NCBI GenBank assembly: GCA_029864785.1
Contig: JAOTST010000136.1
Coordinates: forward strand, 1 to 5,332
DNA: 5,332 bases
Reading direction: 5' to 3'
From: Chromatiales bacterium
GTDB taxonomy: Bacteria > Pseudomonadota > Gammaproteobacteria > Thiohalomonadales > Thiohalomonadaceae
The notes beneath the pieces were generated by a model. The model was not told the DNA's origin and searched no databases. It saw only the letters and a list, made by a program, of their open reading frames with translations. This document shows positions 1 to 5,332 of the stretch, one piece after another. The translations under genes were made by a program, and so were the position numbers. Numbering within the stretch: position 1 is the stretch's first letter; each line of letters opens with the position of its first letter.

Positions 1-935
1 CCTGAGGCGATAAAAAGGATATGGTCGGTCTTGATCATGCCGTACTTAGTGGTGACGGTACAGCCCTCAACCAGCGGTAACAGGTCGCGCTGAACCCCTT
101 CACGTGAGACATCGGCACCCTGACTATTGGAACGCCCGGTGATCTTGTCCATCTCATCGAGAAAGACGATGCCGTTCTGCTCGACCGCTTCAACCGCGAG
201 GGACTTGAGGTCATCCTCGTTGATCAGCTTGGCAGCCTCTTCATCGGTAATCTGTTTGATCGCATCCTTAATCTTTAGCTTACGCTTCTTAGTCTTCTTG
301 CCGCCCATGTTCTGGAACAGACCCTGTAGCTGGTTGGTCATCTCCTCCATACCGGGAGGCGCCATAATCTCTACACCGACCGATGAGGCACTCACCTCAA
401 CCTCGATCTCCTTGTCGTCGAGATCTCCCTCTCTTAATTTTTTACGGAATTTCTGGCGGGTCGCACTTTCAGGCTCCTCCTTTGCAGGCTCCTCTTCCAT
501 CTCTCCAAAATCACTACTGCGCGCAGGGGGGAGCAGAATATCGAGGATACGATCCTCGGCCGCCTCAAAGGCGCGGTGCTCCACCTTGGCCATCTCCTGT
601 TCACGTACCATTTTGATTGAGATATCGACTAGATCGCGGACGATCGACTCAACATCACGGCCAACATAACCTACTTCAGTAAATTTGGTCGCTTCAACCT
701 TCATAAAAGGGGCGTTGGCAAGCTTAGCAAGGCGGCGAGCGATCTCGGTCTTACCGACACCCGTGGGACCGATCATCAGGATATTCTTCGGGGTGATCTC
801 ATTACGCAGATCGGCATCAACCTGACCGCGACGCCAGCGGTTACGCAGGGCGATGGCCACCGCACGTTTAGCGCCATCCTGACCAATAATATGTTTGTCG
901 AGTTCGGAGACGATCTCTTTGGGAGTCATTGACAT
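1..935 (-). CDS. hslU: ATP-dependent protease ATPase subunit HslU (ClpY), partial, C-terminus outside window
   Basis: HslU is the AAA+ unfoldase ring that recognises, unfolds and threads cytoplasmic substrates into the HslV peptidase. The visible 311 residues correspond to about 70% of the usual ~443; the C-terminal end lies beyond the left edge. Seen in the translation: [12 protein letters not shown] start, Walker A GPTGVGKT (56-63), the pore-loop motif GYVG (89-92), a charged, variable I domain (about 110-245), and Walker B VFLDEMD (257-263). The conserved DLLPLVEG follows, and the frame leaves the window in HILFIAS near sensor 1. E. coli has DEID where this protein has DEMD, a mild change. 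The start at 935 lies 4 bases after the hslV stop; a second in-frame ATG at 929 (residue 3) is an alternative. No strong Shine-Dalgarno is visible (only GGA about 12 bases upstream, inside hslV), so translational coupling to hslV is likely (inference). Family identity is essentially certain. Confidence 0.98.
   Translation of the reverse strand, partial: MSMTPKEIVSELDKHIIGQDGAKRAVAIALRNRWRRGQVDADLRNEITPKNILMIGPTGVGKTEIARRLAKLANAPFMKVEATKFTEVGYVGRDVESIVRDLVDISIKMVREQEMAKVEHRAFEAAEDRILDILLPPARSSDFGEMEEEPAKEEPESATRQKFRKKLREGDLDDKEIEVEVSASSVGVEIMAPPGMEEMTNQLQGLFQNMGGKKTKKRKLKIKDAIKQITDEEAAKLINEDDLKSLAVEAVEQNGIVFLDEMDKITGRSNSQGADVSREGVQRDLLPLVEGCTVTTKYGMIKTDHILFIAS
465..494 (-). repeat. 15-bp imperfect tandem duplication within hslU I domain
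   Basis: Two adjacent 15-base units (465-479 and 480-494) match at 12 of 15 positions, sharing GAGGAGCCTG on the coding strand. They encode EEPAK then EEPES (HslU residues 148-157), so the repeat keeps the frame. It lies in the intermediate (I) domain, whose length and sequence vary among HslU proteins, and looks like a recent small in-frame duplication that added acidic residues. No functional meaning is claimed. Confidence 0.7.
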
Positions 936-939
936 CGAT

Positions 940-1479
940 TTATACGTCCAGAGTTTCTATGGTGAGGTTATGATTGGTATATATGCAGATATCTGCGGCG
1001 ATTGAGAGCCCTTTTTCCACAATCGTGCGGGCATCTAGCTCAGTATTGTCGATCAACGCCGTAGCTGCAGACTGGGCAAAAGAGCCCCCTGAACCGATGG
1101 CAATGAGGTCATTTTCGGGCTCAATCACATCTCCATTACCGGTGATCATTAGCATTGCGGTCTTGTCGGCCACCAGCAGAAGTGCTTCGAGCTTACGCAA
1201 CACTCGATCACTACGCCAATCCTTGGCCATCTCTACCGCCGCGCGGGTTAGATGACCTTGATGCTTCTCCAGTTTTGCCTCAAAACGCTCGAAGAGGGTA
1301 AAGGCATCGGCAGTGCCTCCTGCAAATCCGGCAATCACCTTATCGTGATAGAGACGACGCACCTTACGCGCATTGCCCTTCATAATGGTATTACCGAGAG
1401 AGACCTGACCATCTCCGCCGATAACAACTTGGTCATTTCGGCGCACGGCGAGGATTGTGGTTCCGCGATACTGTTCCAA
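940..1479 (-). CDS. hslV: ATP-dependent protease peptidase subunit HslV (ClpQ)
   Basis: HslV is the proteasome-beta-like threonine peptidase that forms a double-hexamer chamber capped by HslU in the cytoplasm. The 179-residue product begins with a short propeptide (MEQYRG) followed by TT. Removal of six residues would expose Thr7 as catalytic Thr1; relative to that residue, Asp17 and Lys33 of the active site are conserved (GGDGQ, GNARK), as are [10 protein letters not shown] and IGSGG. E. coli HslV starts directly at Met-Thr-Thr; the longer MEQ-type leader occurs in other proteobacteria. The start codon is TTG (1479-1477), not ATG. An in-frame TAG lies three codons upstream (1488-1486), the next in-frame Met would lose the catalytic Thr, and AAAGG (1493-1489) sits 9 bases before TTG, so the start is well fixed. 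It is followed by hslU after 4 bases (one operon). No convincing heat-shock (sigma-32) promoter was found just upstream. Confidence 0.98.
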   Translation of the reverse strand: MEQYRGTTILAVRRNDQVVIGGDGQVSLGNTIMKGNARKVRRLYHDKVIAGFAGGTADAFTLFERFEAKLEKHQGHLTRAAVEMAKDWRSDRVLRKLEALLLVADKTAMLMITGNGDVIEPENDLIAIGSGGSFAQSAATALIDNTELDARTIVEKGLSIAADICIYTNHNLTIETLDV

Positions 1480-1488
1480 TTGAGACTA

Positions 1489-1493
1489 CCTTT
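1489..1493 (-). promoter_or_regulatory. Shine-Dalgarno of hslV supporting the TTG start
   Basis: AAAGG on the minus strand lies 9 bases before the TTG codon at 1479. Together with the in-frame TAG at 1488-1486 it decides the non-ATG start. Just upstream is a pyrimidine tract (minus strand CCCTCCTCCTC, 1508-1498) that resembles anti-Shine-Dalgarno sequence and could in principle pair weakly with this site; that is inference only. Confidence 0.6.
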
Positions 1494-1565
1494 AAAAGAG
1501 GAGGAGGGTTAGAAGGGGCGTTATTCTACACCCCCTTGCCAGAGATCTCAGCAACGCTGCCATCG

Positions 1566-2303
1566 CTATTTTGCTGTCAGCTTGACCCGATCTTTCCCAG
1601 CTATCGCATCAAGCTGCTCACTGTTTTTGTTTTTCAACCGCTCCAACATAGTCGCAAGGCCATCTTTACGGATCTCTGCGCTAAAAGAGTTACGGTAATT
1701 GGTGATCAGGCTAATCCCATCAACATTGACATCATAGATGAGCCAGACTCTCTTTTTAGCGGAGAAATAGAGCTTAAAGTTAACCGGTATCTCAAGACCA
1801 CTGGGCACGGCAAAGATCGATTTAACCGTCACCTTTTTAGTTGATGCATCCCATGCTACCGGTTCATAGGTAATGATCCGATCACCCATCTCAAGGATCT
1901 CATCGAGCAACTTGGGATCATCAAACATCGCAGAGACATAGAAGCGAATCACCAATGTCTGAAACTCCTGAACAAACAGCTGCTGCTGCTCACTCGTCGC
2001 CTCCTTCCAATATTTCCCAAGAACCCAGCGCGACATCGCACGAATATCAAAGTGGTGAACAAGCACATCATTGGCAAGCACCATAAGGTGTGAGCCATCC
2101 TTCTTAATCTGTACCCTGTCTCGATCCATATTGACCAGCAGACGATGGACAGCGTTTTGTAACATCACCACCGGACCCAAATTTTCTTTCTGTTGAATCG
2201 ACTGATCATCTGCTGCCAAAGCGATATTGGCAGAGAATAGGGTAAAAGCCGCCGCCAGCAAAAGCAGCCTGTATGAGAAAGGCCAAACTATATATTTTTC
2301 CAT
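1566..2303 (-). CDS. MlaC/Ttg2D-family periplasmic phospholipid-binding protein (solitary)
   Basis: The 245-residue product belongs to the MlaC (Ttg2D, toluene-tolerance) family, periplasmic carriers that ferry phospholipids between outer-membrane MlaA and the inner-membrane MlaFEDB transporter; the related HpnM serves hopanoid-producing bacteria. It has a typical Sec signal peptide: short charged start, hydrophobic core LLLLAAAF (13-20), and ALA-A cleavage after about residue 30. Family hallmarks follow: DIRAMSRWVLGKYWKEAT (86-103) with a following EF segment, a beta-rich region with KVTVKSIF (157-164) and IPVNFKLYF (172-180), then VWLIYDVNVDGISLITNY (186-203) and a C-terminal helix to ERLKNKN. 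E. coli MlaC is 211 residues; this one has longer N- and C-terminal ends, the last ~20 residues being lysine-rich. No mlaF, E, D, B or A partner is next to it: hslV lies 86 bases downstream and trhP is divergent upstream. Start ATG at 2303 has a weak site (CGGAA). Family is firm; exact ligand and whether it serves Mla, hopanoid or another route are unknown. Confidence 0.9.
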   Translation of the reverse strand: MEKYIVWPFSYRLLLLAAAFTLFSANIALAADDQSIQQKENLGPVVMLQNAVHRLLVNMDRDRVQIKKDGSHLMVLANDVLVHHFDIRAMSRWVLGKYWKEATSEQQQLFVQEFQTLVIRFYVSAMFDDPKLLDEILEMGDRIITYEPVAWDASTKKVTVKSIFAVPSGLEIPVNFKLYFSAKKRVWLIYDVNVDGISLITNYRNSFSAEIRKDGLATMLERLKNKNSEQLDAIAGKDRVKLTAK

Positions 2304-2444
2304 TTTATTCCGTCTAATTTTATCAAATCCGATATCGGTGGTAGGGCATTATGATGCGAATTATAACCAATGGCGAAACAATTAGGCACAATGATGGAGA
2401 GCAGTGGTAAAATTATCACCTTAATTAAGTAAAACACGTTAATC
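2304..2444. promoter_or_regulatory. Divergent intergenic region between mlaC-like gene and trhP
   Basis: This 141-base, AT-rich gap must hold the start signals for both directions, since the flanking genes diverge. On the minus strand there is a perfect TATAAT at 2365-2360, about 57 bases before the mlaC-like ATG, but the matching -35 is poor. On the plus side, before trhP, are an imperfect inverted repeat (GGTAAAA at 2406-2412 and TATCACC at 2414-2420, 5 of 7 pairs) and the 10-base palindrome CTTAATTAAG (2420-2429). trhP has no clear Shine-Dalgarno. No coding sequence is seen here. Confidence 0.5.
2360..2365 (-). promoter_or_regulatory. Candidate -10 box for the mlaC-like gene
   Basis: TATAAT (perfect sigma-70 -10) on the minus strand would give a start near 2353 and a ~50-base leader before the ATG at 2303. 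The -35 at normal spacing (TGCCTA or GTGCCT) matches the consensus poorly and there is no TG extension, so this is only a candidate. Confidence 0.35.
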
Positions 2445-3770
2445 ATGAAATCCCCCGAACTTTTAGCCCCCGCAGGAAATCTGCGTAATCTTGAGTACGC
2501 GATCCGCTACGGTGCCGATGCGGTCTATGCCGGTATGCCACGCTATAGCCTACGTGTACGTAACAATGACTTCTCCACTCTGGAGCAGCTCAAAACGGGG
2601 ATCGATATTGTCCATCGTGCTGGAAAAGAGTTTTTTCTCGCCAGCAATCTGCTACCCCACAATAGTAAGGTAAAAACCTATATTGATGACGTCACACCCA
2701 TTATTGAACTCAAGCCCGATGCACTGATTATGGCCGACCCCGGCCTGATCATGATGGTGCGAGAAAAATGGCCCGATCTACCGATCCACCTATCGGTACA
2801 GGCCAATACCATGAATAGTGCCGCCGTGAAATTTTGGCACTCGATGGGGGTAAAACGGGTCATCCTATCGCGCGAACTCTCTCTTGATGAAGTGGCTGAG
2901 ATTCGTCAGGAGTGCCCCGAGATGGAGATCGAGGTCTTCGTTCACGGTGCCCTCTGCATCGCCTACTCAGGACGCTGCCTGCTATCGGGTTATTTTAACC
3001 ATCGCGATGCCAATCAGGGAAGCTGCACCAACTCCTGCCGCTGGGACTACAAGGTCTCCGATGATCCTGAAAATCAGAAGGCTGAACCACAAGTCATCAG
3101 TGGTACCGATATCGGCCAACGCAATCCTCTCTCCGAGCAGAGTTACCTGCTGGAGGAGGCCAACCGTCCCGGCGAGATGATGCCAATTGAGGAGGATGAG
3201 CACGGCACCTATATCATGAACTCTAAGGATCTGCGCGCCATCGAACATATCAACCGGTTGGTCGAGATTGGGGTCGATAGTCTCAAGATCGAGGGTCGTA
3301 CAAAGTCCCACTATTATGTGGCGCGCACCACCCAGATCTACCGTAAGGCGATCGACGATGCGGTAGCGGGTCACCCGTTTGATCCCAACTCACTCGGTGA
3401 GCTAGAGAACCTTGCCAACCGGGGCTATACCGACGGCTTCCTTGTGCGCCACCACACCCAGGAGTATCAGAACTACATCAGTAACTACTCCGGTAGTAAA
3501 AAGCAGCAGTTTGTTGGTGAAGTAAGCAGTTACCAACCTGATACTGGCATTGCTACCATTGAGGTTAAGAATAAATTCCGCGTGGGCGATGCGATTGAAC
3601 TCATCATGGCCAACGGCAATCAGACCATTATCCTTGAGCAGATCAACGACATGAAGGGCAACCCCATGGATGAGGTGCCCGGCGGCGGTTATCAGGTACA
3701 GATACCACTGCCCGTAGCGGCCGAAGGGAGCTATGCGCTGGCACTACTGGCGCGTAATTTACCTGCTTAA
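2445..3770 (+). CDS. trhP: tRNA 5-hydroxyuridine synthesis protein TrhP (YegQ), U32 peptidase-like
   Basis: TrhP (formerly YegQ) is a U32-family protein that, despite the peptidase name, is an Fe-S-dependent tRNA enzyme factor: with prephenate it supports O2-independent hydroxylation of wobble U34 to ho5U, the precursor of cmo5U/mcmo5U in tRNAs such as those for Pro, Ala, Ser, Thr, Val and Leu. The 441 residues (E. coli 453) align end to end: PELLAPAGN and GADAVYAG at the start, the U32 signature EVFVHGALCIAYSGRC (163-178), EDEHGTYIMNSKDLRAI (250-266), KIEGRTKS (281-288). A C-terminal beta domain (about 355-440) includes QQFVGEV. Cys171, Cys178, Cys194 and Cys198 probably bind the 4Fe-4S cluster (inferred from the family). 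The region about 201-235, between the cysteines and RPGE, is the least conserved against E. coli. Start ATG at 2445 fits the family N-terminus but lacks a good ribosome site. efpL follows 20 bases after the stop, suggesting one operon. Confidence 0.96.
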   Translation: MKSPELLAPAGNLRNLEYAIRYGADAVYAGMPRYSLRVRNNDFSTLEQLKTGIDIVHRAGKEFFLASNLLPHNSKVKTYIDDVTPIIELKPDALIMADPGLIMMVREKWPDLPIHLSVQANTMNSAAVKFWHSMGVKRVILSRELSLDEVAEIRQECPEMEIEVFVHGALCIAYSGRCLLSGYFNHRDANQGSCTNSCRWDYKVSDDPENQKAEPQVISGTDIGQRNPLSEQSYLLEEANRPGEMMPIEEDEHGTYIMNSKDLRAIEHINRLVEIGVDSLKIEGRTKSHYYVARTTQIYRKAIDDAVAGHPFDPNSLGELENLANRGYTDGFLVRHHTQEYQNYISNYSGSKKQQFVGEVSSYQPDTGIATIEVKNKFRVGDAIELIMANGNQTIILEQINDMKGNPMDEVPGGGYQVQIPLPVAAEGSYALALLARNLPA

Positions 3771-3780
3771 AATATAACGA

Positions 3781-3786
3781 GGAGAG
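3781..3786 (+). promoter_or_regulatory. Shine-Dalgarno of efpL
   Basis: GAGGAG-type purine run (in CGAGGAGAGC) sits about 5-9 bases before the efpL ATG at 3791 within the 20-base gap after trhP. It is much stronger than the trhP site, so EfpL may be made more abundantly than TrhP from a shared message (inference). Confidence 0.7.
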
Positions 3787-3790
3787 CACA

Positions 3791-4357
3791 ATGCCAAAGG
3801 CAAGTGAACTAAAAAAGGGGATGATCATTGAGATCAATGGCGCCCCGCATATCATCAAACACTTTGAGGCAAAGAGCCCCTCATCACGTGGCGCTGTCAC
3901 CACCTACAAGATCCGTTTCAACAATATGCTGACCGGACAGAAGCTTGATGAGAGCTACAAGGGTGATGACTTCATCAAAGAGGCCGACTGCATCAAGCGC
4001 CAGGTGCAGTACTCCTATATTGATGGTGATGATTATGTCTTTATGGATCTGGAGGATTATGCCCAGTACGCCCTCAATCATGAAGATATTACCGAGCAGA
4101 TAGGTTATCTCACAGAAGGGCTGGAGGGGATCACAGCCCTACTACTTGATGGTAAGATTCTTGGCATAGAGCTGCCTCAAACCGTCACTCTCACCATCAC
4201 CGAAACCGCCCCCGGTATCAAGGGTGCCACTGCGGCAGGCCGCACCAAGCCGGCCACACTGTCGACTGGGCTGGAGGTTCAGGTTCCCGAATATCTTGAG
4301 AGTGACGAGGTGATTAAGGTCAATACCACTACCGGGAAATTTAGCTCCCGCGCATAA
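3791..4357 (+). CDS. efpL: Elongation factor P-like protein EfpL (YeiP)
   Basis: This is the EF-P paralog EfpL (YeiP), which binds ribosomes stalled on proline-rich peptides and promotes bond formation. It has 188 residues, normal for the family (E. coli 190), with three beta-barrel domains: KOW-like N domain (about 3-62), central OB domain (67-128), and C-terminal OB domain (131-186). Seen features: the loop SPSSRGAVTTYK (29-40) with Arg33 at the tip where ordinary EF-P carries the modified Lys or Arg in a PGK/PGR-type loop, GDDYVFMD (79-86), ETAPGIKGATA (138-148), and KPATLSTGLEVQVPEYLE (153-170). The SP-x-x-RGA loop separates EfpL from EF-P; EfpL is thought to act without modification of that Arg. 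In the C-terminal signature the usual Gly before Glu is Asp (LESDEVIKV), a small deviation. It probably shares a transcript with trhP, and a perfect inverted repeat lies 13 bases past the stop. Confidence 0.95.
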   Translation: MPKASELKKGMIIEINGAPHIIKHFEAKSPSSRGAVTTYKIRFNNMLTGQKLDESYKGDDFIKEADCIKRQVQYSYIDGDDYVFMDLEDYAQYALNHEDITEQIGYLTEGLEGITALLLDGKILGIELPQTVTLTITETAPGIKGATAAGRTKPATLSTGLEVQVPEYLESDEVIKVNTTTGKFSSRA

Positions 4358-4369
4358 TTTCCCTACGAT

Positions 4370-4390
4370 ACCCTAGAGTCACTCTAGGGT
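4370..4390 (+). terminator. Perfect inverted repeat after efpL, possible terminator hairpin
   Basis: ACCCTAGAG (4370-4378), spacer TCA, and CTCTAGGGT (4382-4390) form a 9-bp stem with a 3-base loop, perfectly paired and starting 13 bases after the efpL stop. Position suits a terminator for the trhP-efpL operon, but no run of T follows on either strand, so it may instead be a processing or protection hairpin, or a protein-binding palindrome. Confidence 0.5.
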
Positions 4391-4417
4391 TCACAAGCGA
4401 TTATGAGCTGTTATAGT
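4390..4417 (+). promoter_or_regulatory. Candidate sigma-70 promoter (extended -10) for the diguanylate cyclase gene
   Basis: TTCACA (4390-4395, 5 of 6 to TTGACA), a 16-base spacer, and TATAGT (4412-4417, 5 of 6 to TATAAT) preceded by TGT, giving an extended TGn -10. Predicted start near 4424, about 28 bases before the ATG at 4452. The -35 touches the last base of the preceding inverted repeat. This is the best promoter match in the window. Confidence 0.6.
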
Positions 4418-4436
4418 CTGTACGATTGTCGTACAG
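4418..4436. promoter_or_regulatory. Perfect palindrome over predicted start site, candidate operator
   Basis: CTGTACGA (4418-4425), TTG, TCGTACAG (4429-4436): 8-base arms pair perfectly. It begins right after the candidate -10 and covers the predicted +1, the place where a repressor would block transcription. If the start is near 4424 the mRNA would hold only part of the left arm, favouring a DNA site over an RNA hairpin. A regulator is not identified. Confidence 0.45.
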
Positions 4437-4451
4437 GGATCGGGCGTTTTA

Positions 4452-5332
4452 ATGGAAATAGAGAGTAACGGAACGAAGCGAATCAGTAGCGCCTTTTTTC
4501 TCATTATCGCTATTCTTGTTACTATCACTATGTCTGGACTCAATCGAATTGAAACGGTTGAAGCCCGCTTTGACACGGTAGTCAATACTCACAACGTCGA
4601 GATCGAAATCGTCCACAAGATCTTGAAAATTGCTCGTGAACGCTCACTCCTTCTACAAAATATGCTCCTTACTCATGACGCATTTGAGTGGAATGAGCAA
4701 CAGATGAAGATGAGCCTCTACAATGACCATTACTACGCGTTGAGAAAAGAACTATTAACATTTGAACTCGATGGAAAAGAGCAGCTATTACTGACAAAAC
4801 AGCAGCAACAGACCACTAAAACCGGCATCATTCAATCCGATATTTCACTACTCCTCGCTAATGAGGAGTATGAAAAGGCACAAATCCTCTTCTTTAAACA
4901 GATGCTCCCCAACCAGGCGATAGCCATGGACTACATGGAGCAGTTTGGCGCTCAACAGCACAAACATATTCTCCAAGAACAAAAGGCCACACGTAATCAG
5001 ATCGGCTATTACAAGGAGCTGATGTGGTTCCTGCTTTGTCTTGGTGTCATTGTCAGTATATTGATCGCCATCGGTGTTATCTACTGGCTAAAACAAGAGA
5101 TTCAGCGACGCAACCAGATTGAATCGGAGCTTGAAGAACGGGTAAAGAGTCGCACCGAGAAGCTCTCCCACATAGCGACCCACGACACCCTCACCGGTCT
5201 CCCCAACCGCACCCTCTTTAATGAGCAGTTAGTGCAAGCCATCAAAGAGTCACATCGCTACAGTAACTTTACCGCCCTCTTTTTTATGGACCTTGATGGT
5301 TTTAAGCAGATCAATGACCAGTATGGGCACGA
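4452..5332 (+). CDS. Membrane-anchored sensor diguanylate cyclase (GGDEF), partial, C-terminus outside window
   Basis: The frame stays open from ATG 4452 to the right edge (293 residues plus 2 bases). Layout: short cytoplasmic start, TM1 (about 13-30), a periplasmic helical sensor of about 160 residues (31-190) rich in Glu, Gln and Leu and resembling four-helix-bundle ligand domains, TM2 (191-213), and a basic/acidic coiled-coil linker with ELEERVKSRTEKL (226-238). No HAMP domain is evident. The N-terminal part of a GGDEF domain follows: THDTLTGLPNRTLF (243-256) and FFMDLDGFKQINDQYGH (277-293). Asp280 matches the metal-binding Asp and Asn288 the guanine-contacting Asn of PleD-type cyclases. 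The GGDEF motif itself, and any EAL or other domain after it, lies outside, so activity (cyclase, degenerate or bifunctional) cannot be judged. An in-frame TGA at 4404-4406 and no ATG or GTG between it and 4452 support the start; the ribosome site (CGGG, 4441-4444) is weak. Likely transcribed from its own promoter. The signal sensed is unknown. Confidence 0.93.
   Translation, partial: MEIESNGTKRISSAFFLIIAILVTITMSGLNRIETVEARFDTVVNTHNVEIEIVHKILKIARERSLLLQNMLLTHDAFEWNEQQMKMSLYNDHYYALRKELLTFELDGKEQLLLTKQQQQTTKTGIIQSDISLLLANEEYEKAQILFFKQMLPNQAIAMDYMEQFGAQQHKHILQEQKATRNQIGYYKELMWFLLCLGVIVSILIAIGVIYWLKQEIQRRNQIESELEERVKSRTEKLSHIATHDTLTGLPNRTLFNEQLVQAIKESHRYSNFTALFFMDLDGFKQINDQYGH

Noticed and set aside
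127..669. 180-codon open frame on the plus strand, Ser/Arg-rich
   Set aside because: It lies wholly antisense to the clear hslU frame; composition is that of a shadow frame and no family is recognisable.
1510..1565. Possible sigma-32 heat-shock promoter for hslVU (CCCCTTCT on the minus strand near 1519-1512)
   Set aside because: The -10-like element is fair, but no CTTGAA-like -35 occurs at the needed distance, so it is not called. Heat-shock control known in E. coli cannot be shown here.
1455..1844. 129-codon plus-strand open frame spanning the hslV-mlaC gap, with GAGGAGGAGGG nearby
   Set aside because: Most of it is antisense to the mlaC-like gene and hslV. The purine run lies inside the frame, not at a suitable distance before its start, and the protein has no family features.
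2982..3374. 130-codon minus-strand open frame inside trhP
   Set aside because: Antisense shadow of a strongly conserved gene; no ribosome site or family match seen.
2445..3770. Annotating as a collagenase-like protease of family U32
   Set aside because: The sequence matches the YegQ/TrhP branch with four clustered cysteines, known for tRNA hydroxylation; protease activity is not supported for this branch.
3791..4357. Calling this gene ordinary elongation factor P (efp)
   Set aside because: The domain I loop reads SPSSRGA with Arg33, and the whole protein follows YeiP/EfpL rather than EF-P, which has a PGK or PGR-type loop.
4391..4585. 64-codon minus-strand open frame over the diguanylate cyclase start
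   Set aside because: Antisense to the promoter and first codons of a well-supported gene; no supporting features.

Overview
The window reads as a stretch of gammaproteobacterial (at least proteobacterial) chromosome carrying mostly core genes. Protein sequences for HslV, HslU, TrhP (YegQ) and the EF-P-like protein EfpL (YeiP) match the proteobacterial forms closely along their length, and EfpL is largely a gammaproteobacterial lineage marker. I cannot name a genus. There is no insertion sequence, phage gene, CRISPR array, tRNA or rRNA, and no stretch over 300 bases lacks a gene.

Left half, minus strand (read right to left): an MlaC/Ttg2D-family periplasmic lipid-binding protein (2303-1566), then hslV (1479-940) and hslU (935 to beyond the left edge). 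HslV and HslU form the bacterial proteasome-like ATP-dependent protease. They are separated by only 4 bases and are surely co-transcribed. hslV starts at TTG, fixed by a nearby in-frame stop and by the catalytic threonine. The mlaC-like gene is 86 bases upstream and stands apart from the usual mlaFEDB partners as far as can be seen here.

Right half, plus strand: trhP (2445-3770) and efpL (3791-4357), 20 bases apart, form a probable two-gene translation operon. TrhP makes the wobble-uridine hydroxylation of certain tRNAs, including proline tRNA, and EfpL relieves ribosome stalling at proline-rich sequences, so both tune decoding or peptide-bond formation. A perfect inverted repeat follows efpL. 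Next comes a good candidate sigma-70 promoter whose predicted start site lies in a second perfect palindrome. Behind it, from 4452, is a membrane-anchored sensor/diguanylate cyclase gene cut by the right edge before its GGDEF motif.

The 141-base divergent region 2304-2444 holds the starts of both halves. I see no clear undescribed multi-gene system. The items most worth checking are the trhP-efpL pairing, the solitary mlaC-like gene, and the promoter/palindrome arrangement before the diguanylate cyclase.
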